Source: Euglena gracilis
Lineage: Eukaryota; Euglenida; Euglenophyceae; Euglenales
Reading direction: 5' to 3'
Assembly (NCBI GenBank): GCA_039621445.1
Contig: CP154956.1
Coordinates: forward strand, 39,210,553 to 39,274,552
Length of the DNA stretch: 64,000 nucleotides
Position numbers and translations under genes: made by a program. Shown piece by piece: positions 42,997 to 51,894 of this stretch (the stretch's first letter is position 1; each line of letters opens with the position of its first letter). Below the pieces are notes generated by a model. It did not search any database. It was not told the origin of the DNA and saw nothing but the letters and a program-made list of their open reading frames with translations.

Positions 42997-45900
42997 TTAC
43001 TCGAAAAACAGTTGACCGTTCAAGACTTTATAGCTTTTGGGCCAAACTGAACCACCTTTGGTAGCCTCCCATTTTTCTTTCCATGTGGGGCATCGGGAAT
43101 ATGCCTCCCCCCAATCACGCTCCCATACGGGCTTAATATCCTTAGGGGTCGTACTTGGCAGGGTGTCCCCCACTTCCATACGAGTGTCCCCCTTCGAACT
43201 TTCAGCCGTCTCCGGGACAGGGGTCGTCTCCCTCCCCACTTTCTCATCCCAAAAATGAACTCGTTTCTTTTCTTTCCTGGGCCCTTGTGAGTGGGTGTCC
43301 ACAGGGGTGTCTTTTCCTCCTGGGTCTACCCCACCCTCGGTTCCCCTCCTTGTGCACTCTCCTTTTTCCTCCTCGGGTGTTACGTTTTTGCCACTACGGG
43401 TTGTCACCCCCCGTATCCAGGCATTACGTAAATTGGGCTGGTTTTTGATTCTTATCTCCAAACACTGTTTTTCCTCTTCTTTTTCTTCCCGGATAAAATT
43501 TTCCATTTCATCCTTGTCTTCGGCTGACCCGTGTTTACTTATGTCTCTTAGGGCCTGTGAAGCTGGGTATGCCCACCGACTAAGGATATCGGCTATGGTG
43601 TTTTCTTTACCCGGGATATATCCCACCGTCAAATCATACTTGGAGAAAATTTGGTGCCATCTCGCCCTCCTCCCAACCGGACCACTGGGGGTGTCTACGA
43701 CCTCCCTTGTCCAAGACTCCAAACTTTGGTGGTCGGTTAAAACCAAAACAGGTTGCAATCCAATCCAACTCTCCCATTTTTGTAGTGCCAAAATTATGGC
43801 GTACGTCTCCAACTCCCTGGGGGTCCATTTTCTTTGCCCCTCGGTTAATTTTCGAGACATAAAAGCCACTGGCACAGTTTTTTTCTCAATCACATCCTGG
43901 GCTGTGGGTCTTCCTCCCCCCTCCTTCATTTGCTCTAACGTTGCCCCCACGGCGTACCCACTGGCATCAACCCTTAGCACAAAGGGTTTATCTGGGTCTA
44001 CCCGTTGCAACATTAGGCCCGAACACAATCTTTTTTTCAGCTCCTCAAAAGCTTTTAAATCCTCCCCATCAAATTCCACAGGCTTTCGACTTCCTTTCTT
44101 TCCCACCTCCCTGGGGACTTTCAATTTGTCTTGCAACCGGGCAGCTACTTCCGCATACATGTGAATGTATGCATTGTAATAATTTGTGAATCCCAAAAAG
44201 GCTCTCAAAGCCGTAATTGTTTTTGGAACCTCCCACTTTTCGATCGCTCGTAACTTACCCGGTGCAGGCCTCCTAGTCCCGTTTCCTAAAATTTGTCCAC
44301 AAAATTCGACCTCCTCAACGAAAAGTTTGGCTTTGAATTCATCAGCCACCAAAAGTTCTGTTTTGATCACTTCCAACACCCTTCTCAAATCTTTTTCGTG
44401 TGCCCCCACCAGGTCCTCCCCTTCCCCGACCGTTGTCCCCACCAGTATGTCATCTATGTACCCTGTGGCGATATCCCTTGCTGGTGTCAAACGGTCATCG
44501 ATCATTTGCTGAAATTGCTGGGGGGCATTTGTCAAACCCATTACATTCACCCTCCACTGAAAAATCCCTTTGGGGGTGAAACAACACGTTATGGGTCGAC
44601 TTTCTGGGTGTGGAGGTTGTTGGTGAAAAGCTTGCTTCAAATCGATGATCGAAAACATTTGGTTTGCACCATGTTTGACCAAAATGTCCTCAATTTTGGG
44701 TAGGGGGTAGTTGCATCGCCTTGTTTGGCTGTTTGGGCCCCTGAGGTCCACCACCCCCCTCCAAGGAAAATCGTTGTATTTTTTTGGAACGGGAAAAGTC
44801 TGGGACAGCCATTCAGAATTTTTGGCTGTGGCTGGCTCAATGTATTTTTTGTCAAGCCAGTCTTGTGTGATTTTTTCAAGTGCCTCTTTCCTCTCACCGT
44901 GCATGAAGAAAGGCTTCTGTCTGGTTGACTTCGCCCCCTCCTTCAGCGGTATGTATGCATAACCATATTGTCCTCTTTCGGGGGGGTCTGGAAATGGCGA
45001 TGACCGAAATACCGTCCCCCTGTAATCTTGCAAAACTTGTTCCCTCAACTTGACTACCCGTTCCTCCTCTTTTTTGTCCTCCGCCTCCCTTGCAATTATC
45101 ATTCGGTTGATAACTTGCACTGGGGGGTCACTTCCCTCCAAATTTGTGGCAACCTCCCCTAGGTCCTCATCACTCAAAAATTGCAATTCCTGGTCCAACC
45201 CTTCCAAAGGCAAACAAAGACCAAGTTTTTGCAACCCAAACGAAGTTCCGTCCGCCACCGTCACATTGTCCACTGAAAATTTTGTGTCATCCCTGAATTT
45301 TTGCGGACCCCTCCGTCTTTCAACACCCCGCAGAAAAATCAGGTCGGGGCTGTCTTTCACCAACGCCTTGTGGTGTCGAAAAATTCCCAGTTTTGCCTCC
45401 GCCAACCATGGATAAGAAAGTATGGCATCAACTTTGATGTTTGCCTCATAAATTTCAACCTCATATTCCACCCTCTCAATTTCCCTTTCCTCAATCCAAT
45501 TTTGTTGTAGGATCATTTTCACCTTTGCACATCTGCTCCCCCCCGCCAAAGTTTGCCCATTGGCCGTTTCAAACCTTAACGGGTCCTTAGCAGGATACAT
45601 TAGGTGGTCCCCTATCAACCCTTGTCGAATGAGGTTTGCTTCAGCCCCCGTGTCAATCAAAATTCGGACTGTTTTTTCCTCCCCATTTGCCAACCCAATC
45701 TGGGTTTTCAACAAAAGTTGTCTGTCTTCCCCGAGTTTCTTCGCTCCTCCCCGAGTTTTTGTCCCCCTCAACATTCTTTTTTTCAGCCGAACCAATTTTT
45801 TCTTCCCTGGGGTTGCCCCCCCCTGGGAGGGTTGCCTTCTATCAATCAACAAGGCCCACACCCCCCAACGGGTACCCCTCAAAATCCTCCCATCAGCCTC

Positions 45901-46740
45901 AAACAACTTTGTCCCCTTGGGAAAATAAATCTTTTTGACAGCCATAGCCACCAGATTTTTCACCCACCTCCTATTCCAGTCTGGGCAATTGCAAATCGCC
46001 CGACAATTGGAATTTTGGAATTTTTCAGCCACCTCAGGCCACAAAGTCCAGGGGGGGTTCATCCACAACGTTTCCTCCATCCCCCAATCCTTTTTCATGG
46101 CATCATCATCCTCCCCATAAAACTTTTCACACCTGGCATTTTGGCTGGTTGCAAAACAATCCCGTTCCGCCTTAACCCGAAATTCCTTCTCAATTTCCTC
46201 CACACAAACTTTCCTAACCGTATAATCCTCCCTACGATATCCGCTTTTTCGTTCCAACACGGTTAACAAATACTCCACCAGTTGTTTGGGCATCCTCCAT
46301 TTTTTCTGGGTGCCAACTGTCATTCCATATCCTCCCAACTTTTCTCGGTGACTCCTCCCCCCAGGAATCAAATTCGGGCAGGTCTGGCCATCACAAAGTT
46401 TGTTTTGTAGCTTACTCTCATTTTCGCTCCCCCAGATTCGGGTGGGTTTTTGATATCCCCAATCTGAAAATTGACAATAATCAACATCGACAAAAGTCAG
46501 ATTTTGAACACAGGGTCTTTTCCGCAAAAGTCCATGACGGGGATTTTCAATCCACCACAATTTTGGCTTGAAATATTCAACAATCTCCAAAGTTTTTTTG
46601 ACCAGCCGATCTGCCCCCTCCAAATTTCTGACTCCCAATGTTTTGGCCAAGCTATATTCTGTACAGGGCACCCCCGCAGCGATGATCTGAAAATATCCGG
46701 GGGGGGTACCTCCAATATCTCCACTCCAAAATATTTGCAC
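42997..46740 (-). CDS. Pol: C5 methyltransferase (C-terminal part), NPPW module, protease, RT, RNase H
   Basis: 1,247 codons open without a stop; the first codon of the open frame is not ATG because the frame enters from the upstream methyltransferase segment. Residues 1-110: C5-MTase motif IV (AAGVPCTEYS, catalytic Cys at 26), motif VI (WWIENPRHG) and a target-recognition-like tail. Residues ~175-300: adenine-methylase-like module (ERDCFATSQNARCEKF, LWMNPPWTLW). Residues ~360-480: retropepsin (ILIDTGAEANLIRQGLIG). Residues ~600-850: RT (WRGVVDLRGPN, GYIDDILVGT). Residues ~910-1050: RNase H (LRVDASGYAVGATLEQM, ETYAIILALQKWESW, LTDHQSLESW). All catalytic residues seen are present. Confidence 0.9.
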   Translation of the reverse strand: MQIFWSGDIGGTPPGYFQIIAAGVPCTEYSLAKTLGVRNLEGADRLVKKTLEIVEYFKPKLWWIENPRHGLLRKRPCVQNLTFVDVDYCQFSDWGYQKPTRIWGSENESKLQNKLCDGQTCPNLIPGGRSHREKLGGYGMTVGTQKKWRMPKQLVEYLLTVLERKSGYRREDYTVRKVCVEEIEKEFRVKAERDCFATSQNARCEKFYGEDDDAMKKDWGMEETLWMNPPWTLWPEVAEKFQNSNCRAICNCPDWNRRWVKNLVAMAVKKIYFPKGTKLFEADGRILRGTRWGVWALLIDRRQPSQGGATPGKKKLVRLKKRMLRGTKTRGGAKKLGEDRQLLLKTQIGLANGEEKTVRILIDTGAEANLIRQGLIGDHLMYPAKDPLRFETANGQTLAGGSRCAKVKMILQQNWIEEREIERVEYEVEIYEANIKVDAILSYPWLAEAKLGIFRHHKALVKDSPDLIFLRGVERRRGPQKFRDDTKFSVDNVTVADGTSFGLQKLGLCLPLEGLDQELQFLSDEDLGEVATNLEGSDPPVQVINRMIIAREAEDKKEEERVVKLREQVLQDYRGTVFRSSPFPDPPERGQYGYAYIPLKEGAKSTRQKPFFMHGERKEALEKITQDWLDKKYIEPATAKNSEWLSQTFPVPKKYNDFPWRGVVDLRGPNSQTRRCNYPLPKIEDILVKHGANQMFSIIDLKQAFHQQPPHPESRPITCCFTPKGIFQWRVNVMGLTNAPQQFQQMIDDRLTPARDIATGYIDDILVGTTVGEGEDLVGAHEKDLRRVLEVIKTELLVADEFKAKLFVEEVEFCGQILGNGTRRPAPGKLRAIEKWEVPKTITALRAFLGFTNYYNAYIHMYAEVAARLQDKLKVPREVGKKGSRKPVEFDGEDLKAFEELKKRLCSGLMLQRVDPDKPFVLRVDASGYAVGATLEQMKEGGGRPTAQDVIEKKTVPVAFMSRKLTEGQRKWTPRELETYAIILALQKWESWIGLQPVLVLTDHQSLESWTREVVDTPSGPVGRRARWHQIFSKYDLTVGYIPGKENTIADILSRWAYPASQALRDISKHGSAEDKDEMENFIREEKEEEKQCLEIRIKNQPNLRNAWIRGVTTRSGKNVTPEEEKGECTRRGTEGGVDPGGKDTPVDTHSQGPRKEKKRVHFWDEKVGRETTPVPETAESSKGDTRMEVGDTLPSTTPKDIKPVWERDWGEAYSRCPTWKEKWEATKGGSVWPKSYKVLNGQLFFE

Positions 46741-46880
46741 AGTGGGTTGGGCTAAATCTGGGGTTTATATCCACTGAAATCACCTTAAACCCCTGCTCTC
46801 TCAGGCAATCCCCAACCGAGCCTTTACCGCAAAAAAGGTCTAAAGCTCTTTTCTTTACGGAAGGCTGTGCACGATCCCTT
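46600..46880 (-). CDS. C5 cytosine methyltransferase domain, N-terminal part
   Basis: In the Gag frame, residues VKKRALDLFCGKGSVGDCLR (motif I, SAM-binding FxGxG, 46840-46815) and GFKVISVDINPRF (motif II/III region) precede ILEWRYWRYPP. An 8-base C-run at about 46700 then moves the frame by one base; with one C fewer the protein would pass straight into PPGYFQIIAAGVPCTEYS. The domain methylates cytosine C5 in DNA in known homologues. Its position at the Gag-Pol junction is unusual. The frame change is either an indel, a sequencing error in the homopolymer, or a programmed shift. Confidence 0.8.
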
Positions 46881-47122
46881 ATGGGATCTGATTTTTTACA
46901 GATTTGGGCCGAGTCACAGATTTGCACGTCACGCACGCACGCACCCGACACACTGGACACATCTTGTGCAGAGATCTCCTGTGATGGCAGATTTTTCATC
47001 GTGCTTTCGTTTTCACTCACACGAGAGTTTTCTTGCCACCTGGGATTTGCGTATGTCTTTGTGTGGGGCTGGGTATGCAAGCCCGGGGCGGCTCCCGCCC
47101 CCAACGGTCCACCCCGGCTATC

Positions 47123-48052
47123 CTAGCAACGGTTTCCTTTCCCCCTTCCTTTTCCTTTGCCTTTTCCACCATCCTGGCCCTTTCCCCTACACCAGTCATT
47201 TCCATTGTTTCCTTTCCCCCAGGAATTGTTTCCTTTGCCCTTTCCTTTGCCTTTGCCTTTGCCACCACCAGACTGTGAATCAAAATTCTGTTGATTTGAG
47301 TGCCACCACTGATTTCCCTGAAAATTGGCATTGGCATTGGAATTCCACCCAGAATCATTTCTCCATCCCCCCCCATTGCCAAATTGAGATTGCTGGGGGG
47401 GTGGCAATGACTGTGATCGAATCACTGGCACTGGATTTTGCACTGGGGGGTTCACGTTTGCATTGTTCGTAGGAGCTGCCACCTGTGAATCTAATTTTCC
47501 AACGGACGGTTTTGCCACCGTTTCGCCCCCCTTTGCTGACCGTGCTGGGGAGGGTGTCCTGGACCCCTTGGCCCGATCTGCCTTTGCAGACCTGGCCCTC
47601 CGATTTCCGGACCCATTTGGCTCTCTGGAACTGTGTAACATGTCTTGATCATCCCTGGATGACAATTTTCGCTCAACAAAACGGAAAATTTCTTCAGCTC
47701 CCATTTTTGGCTTTTCCTCCACTATTTTGATTCTTTTATCCGTGCCTGTGATTGGTTTCCCACTGACCTCTTTCAGTTTGTCGCAAATCGTAATATTGGG
47801 CAAAAAGAATTCGAACTCCAGCGGTGAAACTTTCGAAACCTTGCAGGGCTTTTCCCCAGTGACACGTTCCACGGCACACATGATGTTTTCCTCAGTTGCA
47901 GGCACTCCAGGGTACATTCTGACTTTCGGTCCACACGTTGATTTCCTTTCCTCCTCATCGGCGACCCAATGCAAAATGAAATTTGGCAGTTTTCCCTTGA
48001 CCAGTCTTTCTGCCTCATCGTCAGTGGCGTTTTTCACCTGTCTCCAGGCCAT
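47123..48052 (-). CDS. Gag C-terminal part / nucleocapsid with Gly-Lys repeats
   Basis: 309 codons starting MAWRQVKNATDDEAERLVKG directly after an in-frame TGA. A globular start is followed by a basic Arg/Ser stretch, an Asn/Gln-rich low-complexity region (WNSNANANFQGNQWW) and GGGKGKGKGKGKGN repeats. No CCHC zinc knuckle is present; the GKGKG tail probably provides nucleic-acid binding. The frame continues past TAG 47123-47125 into the methyltransferase. Confidence 0.75.
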   Translation of the reverse strand: MAWRQVKNATDDEAERLVKGKLPNFILHWVADEEERKSTCGPKVRMYPGVPATEENIMCAVERVTGEKPCKVSKVSPLEFEFFLPNITICDKLKEVSGKPITGTDKRIKIVEEKPKMGAEEIFRFVERKLSSRDDQDMLHSSREPNGSGNRRARSAKADRAKGSRTPSPARSAKGGETVAKPSVGKLDSQVAAPTNNANVNPPVQNPVPVIRSQSLPPPQQSQFGNGGGWRNDSGWNSNANANFQGNQWWHSNQQNFDSQSGGGKGKGKGKGKGNNSWGKGNNGNDWCRGKGQDGGKGKGKGRGKGNRC

Positions 48053-48733
48053 TCAAAAATTTACGACAAAATCTTGCCATTCCCGTGCAGTAATTTTCCC
48101 TTGGTTTACGAGATTAACCTCATTCCATTTTTTTCTGGCACAAACATCCTGGGTTCCAGCATATTTCCCGTCAAGCCTGTGAAACTCCTCCTCGAAAGAT
48201 GTTTTTTGTTTCAAATCCGTTCGGCGGTATTGCAAGTCCTTATGGTTTGTCTCGTCCAGCGTTGTTGCAAAAAGTTCAAGTTTGAGTGAATCAGGCACAT
48301 TTCCATTGTGCAAAATAACCATCAGCCTGAAATATTCCTCCCAATCCCGCACAAAGGACGACCAGTCTTTTGGCTGTCCCGAAAAATTTGGAGCTACCAA
48401 GGCTTTCATCAATTGATGCGTTGCCACTGCATTTGTTGAAACCAGCCCTGCACCTGCAGGCACTGCCCCCACAGGTCGTGCACAAACCTGCCTGACATGT
48501 GTCGCATGTGACCGTGGTTCAGCGTATTCATAGCCTTCAATTTCAACCGGATTTTTCCCGATCACAGGTAAATCGTTGTAACCAAAGAGATCAAACTCTT
48601 CAATTTCTGGGTTTCCAGTTGATTTTTCTCTCGTTTCCTTTGTCAGATCCACTGTCGCAGATTTGGCAGATTCAGCTTGCTGATTTTTCATCACCAAAAA
48701 CTCAGCCTGAAACGAATCCAGCTTTTGTTGCAA
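48053..48733 (-). CDS. Gag capsid-like segment
   Basis: Encodes a short coiled-coil remainder (QQKLDSFQAEFLVMKNQQ) and a gypsy-type capsid: MKALVAPNFSGQPKDWSSFV, RDWEEYFRLMVILHNGNVPD, then helices to EWQDFVVNF. It corresponds to the WRQFFRDWEYYW block of the plus-strand element's Gag. Bounded by in-frame TAG (48746-48748) upstream and TGA (48053-48055) downstream, both in the same frame as neighbouring ORFs. Confidence 0.75.
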   Translation of the reverse strand: MQQKLDSFQAEFLVMKNQQAESAKSATVDLTKETREKSTGNPEIEEFDLFGYNDLPVIGKNPVEIEGYEYAEPRSHATHVRQVCARPVGAVPAGAGLVSTNAVATHQLMKALVAPNFSGQPKDWSSFVRDWEEYFRLMVILHNGNVPDSLKLELFATTLDETNHKDLQYRRTDLKQKTSFEEEFHRLDGKYAGTQDVCARKKWNEVNLVNQGKITAREWQDFVVNF

Positions 48734-48745
48734 TTTTTTCCGCTC

Positions 48746-50515
48746 CTACTGTTCTTTAAAAAGTTCACTGGACTGCTGTTGCAGTAAAACTCCAACCTGC
48801 TGTTTCATCGAATTTTCCATTTCAGCCCGAACTTTCTCAAACTGCCCCTCCCTTTCACTCAGCCTCAACCTTTCCTGCAACATTTCACTGATAATGACCT
48901 CCAAATTCTTTCTCGTTTGCAGCCCCAACTCCCTTTGCACCTCCAAACGAATTGTTTCCTCACTCTTGTTAATCAGGTCACAGACTTTCTCAATGGGAAA
49001 ATCTTTCCGACCCAGAAAATTCTCCAACCTCCCCAAACGGTCATTCAGAGCTTTGCTCTCTCGCTCCAGGGACTGTGAAAATTGCTTCAATTTCTCAGCC
49101 TGTGCCTGAAATTTGGCACACTCAGTCTCCCCCAAACTTTTACATTGCTGAAAAATGATCCCAAAGCGTCCCTCCAGACCAGAGCTTAGCTCACCGACTG
49201 CAGATTTGACCTGATTAACAGCAATTTCCTGCTGTTTTTCCTTCTCCCCCACTTGTTGCACCACCACGTGCATCTCCCCCACAGATTTTTCCAAAACTGA
49301 CAGTTTCTGAGAAAAATCCCTCTCATTTTTTCTCAACCCCTCAACCTGGGCCTCAAAAAACGAGTTAACTCCATCCTCCACTTTCTTCACTTTTTCAGCA
49401 AACTGCCGTTCCATTTCGACACTCAACAAATGCCTTTGGCATTGGGCCAGATTTTGCACCATTTCACCATTTTGCTGAAACTGCAAAAGCAAGTCGTTTA
49501 CAGTTGCACTCAGTTCAGCCTGAATTTCACGTTTCACCATGGCAATGTGATCAGCCATTCGCCCATCATGCATGCCCAATGCCTCATTCACCAGATTCAA
49601 TGTCTGCCCCTGTGACATGGCCAATGCCCGATTTAGCCTGTTTTCTGCCTCCCCCACCAGATTTTCAGCCGTTTTTTCAGGATTTTTTCCTTCCTGCACC
49701 AAAAGTCTGCCATGTAAACATTCAATTTTGCAACTGATTTCTTCACCCCAATTGTTCCAATCATCATCAGATTGGCCATAGCCCGATTCCATTTCCACAT
49801 CATGCTGATTTTCAGGGTTTTCGGACCCAGTTTCTGCAGAAAAACTGGTATTTGGCTGTAAATTTTGTGGCTGGGTCTGTGGAAAATCTGGCTGAATTGG
49901 CCGAAAAACCTGGGCTGAGCCTGTGTTTGAAGACACTGTTGACGCTGGCTGAAAAACCTGCCCAGTCATCTGGGCTGGCCCCATGATTGCTGAAACAGAT
50001 GACTCAGCCGAAAACTGCTGGGCTGGCTGAAAAACCTGCAGCTGGGCTGCAGCTGGCTGTGCTGACTGTGATTCTGAACTCTGTGTTAACAGCACTGGTT
50101 CTGGCTGGGCTGTTAAACACAAATTTTTTTGTTCTGACCCTGGGCTGCTGTCTCGTGACGACACAGAAATTTGCTGAAAACCTGAAAAATTTACTGGCCA
50201 CATGCCAGCAGCTTTCATTCTTTGAATAACCATTTGCTGAATGATTGCGTTTTCAACCTGTTTTTCTTCCTCTGTTTCGCTTTCGTATGCTGGGGGGTCT
50301 GATTCGTCGTCACTGCCATGCAGTGGAATCAGCTGTAAATTTTCTGGCCCTGCCACCGTGACAGGCCTGATGCATGTAAGTAACCCCCTCTCCGAATCAG
50401 AATCAGATTTTGATTCCTGTGTTGTTTCTGAAAATTCTGAAGACGATAAAGTTTCTGCAGCCTGAAAATTGTTTTCTGCCACAGATTCCGTCACGATTTG
50501 CAATGATGCCACAGG
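48746..50515 (-). CDS. Gag N-terminal coiled-coil protein
   Basis: 588 codons; the open frame does not begin at an ATG (it follows an in-frame TAA at 50516-50518), so it may depend on readthrough or reinitiation. Residues 1-280 are acidic and Ser/Gln/Pro-rich (disordered); residues ~300-588 are a long coiled coil (EIAVNQVKSAVGELSSGLEG, QSLERESKALNDRLGRLENF). The equivalent module sits upstream of Gag in the plus-strand element. Confidence 0.7.
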   Translation of the reverse strand, partial: PVASLQIVTESVAENNFQAAETLSSSEFSETTQESKSDSDSERGLLTCIRPVTVAGPENLQLIPLHGSDDESDPPAYESETEEEKQVENAIIQQMVIQRMKAAGMWPVNFSGFQQISVSSRDSSPGSEQKNLCLTAQPEPVLLTQSSESQSAQPAAAQLQVFQPAQQFSAESSVSAIMGPAQMTGQVFQPASTVSSNTGSAQVFRPIQPDFPQTQPQNLQPNTSFSAETGSENPENQHDVEMESGYGQSDDDWNNWGEEISCKIECLHGRLLVQEGKNPEKTAENLVGEAENRLNRALAMSQGQTLNLVNEALGMHDGRMADHIAMVKREIQAELSATVNDLLLQFQQNGEMVQNLAQCQRHLLSVEMERQFAEKVKKVEDGVNSFFEAQVEGLRKNERDFSQKLSVLEKSVGEMHVVVQQVGEKEKQQEIAVNQVKSAVGELSSGLEGRFGIIFQQCKSLGETECAKFQAQAEKLKQFSQSLERESKALNDRLGRLENFLGRKDFPIEKVCDLINKSEETIRLEVQRELGLQTRKNLEVIISEMLQERLRLSEREGQFEKVRAEMENSMKQQVGVLLQQQSSELFKEQ

Positions 50516-51121
50516 TTATGAAAACTGGGCTGCAGAAAACTCAGTTTGCTTTTCATTCTGAAAATAGATTTCTGCCACAGATCTCAGAAAAATTTCACCA
50601 CAATCTGAAACTCGGACAGATTGACCTGAAAACGAGCAGATTTCTGCAGATCCTTCTGAAAACTCACAGACAACTGGGTTGGTGAAACTGCCCTCGTGTA
50701 CCATGTTTACCGGGTCTGATTTGTCATCAACCGAAACTGAAACTTCTTCACTGACAGATTCATCGAAGTAACCTCTGCGTACCATGTTCACTGGATCTGA
50801 AAAATCCTCACTGACGAAGTCAGTGAGCCAACCTCTGCTAACCATGTTCACCGGCCCCACCCCCGGTGCGCCGCCGGTCGCCCCCGCGACCGGCGAGTCC
50901 CGGTGGGCCGAGGGCCCGGGGGGGTCCTCGCCGTCGTGGATAACCACCGACGCCAGGGGGGTGGGTGTTTCCGGGGTGGGGCCTACGCTTTCTCGGGGAA
51001 TTGGTGGGCTCAAGCCAACCCCCATTTTTTCACCCAGGTGATTTCCCCAACCCCAGCCGGCGCGTAGGATCGTTTTTTCAAGGGTTTCCGAAACTTTGGT
51101 GAAAAACAAAAAATCTGCCAT
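50516..51121 (-). CDS. Leader ORF starting inside the 5' LTR
   Basis: ATG at 51121-51119 lies within the LTR (MADFLFFTKVSETLEKTILR). The frame passes the LTR end and primer site and continues in the Gag frame to TAA at 50516-50518. It contains three copies of a PVNMV-R-G repeat (50690-50860), the first of which is encoded across the LTR/primer-site boundary. The same start exists in the 3' LTR copy but is frameshifted there by an extra G. Confidence 0.6.
   Translation of the reverse strand: MADFLFFTKVSETLEKTILRAGWGWGNHLGEKMGVGLSPPIPRESVGPTPETPTPLASVVIHDGEDPPGPSAHRDSPVAGATGGAPGVGPVNMVSRGWLTDFVSEDFSDPVNMVRRGYFDESVSEEVSVSVDDKSDPVNMVHEGSFTNPVVCEFSEGSAEICSFSGQSVRVSDCGEIFLRSVAEIYFQNEKQTEFSAAQFS
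50831..50844 (-). promoter_or_regulatory. Primer-binding site
   Basis: TGGTTAGCAGAGGT directly after the 5' LTR on the minus strand. It resembles the initiator-Met site TGGTAGCAGAG with one extra T, so the primer tRNA is uncertain. Confidence 0.6.
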
Positions 51122-51729
51122 TTGCAATGAAATCGAACTTTTCTCTCTGAAATCTCACTTTCTCTCTCACACACTCTCTTGCACACCTTGAAGGAAAAAC
51201 CAACCCACTGAACTTGGAACTTTGAGAGTGAGAAACTGAAAGTAACTTGAATTCTGAAACTCTGAAACTGAGAAACTGAAAGAAACTTGATTTCTGAAAC
51301 TCTGAAACTTGAATGAGAAGACACTTGAAACTGAAACTGTGAAATGTGAATGTATGAAATGTGCAAACCTTGGGGCAAGGAGCGTTCGGTGATGGAGGCG
51401 AAGGCGGTAGTATAGAGGAGTGGGCGGTGGTGTTAAAGGCTCCTTCAAGACAATTGACTTCAATGAATCAATGACCAACAATGAAACTCAACTTGCCACT
51501 CCAAATCAAAGTCCAATTGCCAAATTCAATACAATAGTATTTCTTCTTGCCAAATATTGGGGAAAACCCCTCAAGTTTTGTGAAAAAAAACCAATTCGAA
51601 GGCGCTTAGAAATTTGACCCGCTTCCAATTTAAGTCGCGGGTTTCTCTAACTGATTGGCTGTTACCCGCGACTTTGTAATTTGCGCCTTCTGGCAATTTT
51701 TGGCTGCCGGCGAAAGCCGGCGGCCGACA
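50845..51729 (-). repeat. 5' LTR of the chromovirus-like element
   Basis: On the minus strand begins TGTCGGCCGCCGGC and ends GGTGAACA. Contains an inverted AAGTCGCGGGT/ACCCGCGACTT pair around a CCAATCAG (CCAAT-like) sequence at about 51633-51680, and a GAAACT minisatellite at about 51220-51340. Confidence 0.92.
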
Positions 51730-51894
51730 GTTTACATAAATTTTGAACATTGTCTTGCTGTTTTGTGTTGTTCATTTCTCGGGTGTGGTCAATGGGTGAA
51801 AGTCCTGCAAGGATGGCCATTTTTTTGTAAGTTCAGTGGTTGTTGTTGACATCTGGACCACTTTCAAAAATTTGCCATTTTTTCCAAAATACGC

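Larger units (their letters stand above)
39723..51729 (-). mobile_element. 12-kb chromovirus-like Ty3/gypsy element encoding a C5 DNA methyltransferase
   Basis: Bounded by 887/885-bp LTRs with canonical TG...CA ends (TGTCGGCC...GGTGAACA on the minus strand) and a 4-bp GTTT target duplication (39719-39722 and 51730-51733). Coding order on the minus strand: leader ORF starting inside the LTR, coiled-coil Gag, capsid, Gly-Lys nucleocapsid, C5 methyltransferase, NPPW module, protease, RT, RNase H, integrase, chromodomain. LTRs differ at only six or seven positions (over 99% identical by eye), indicating recent insertion. Confidence 0.92.
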
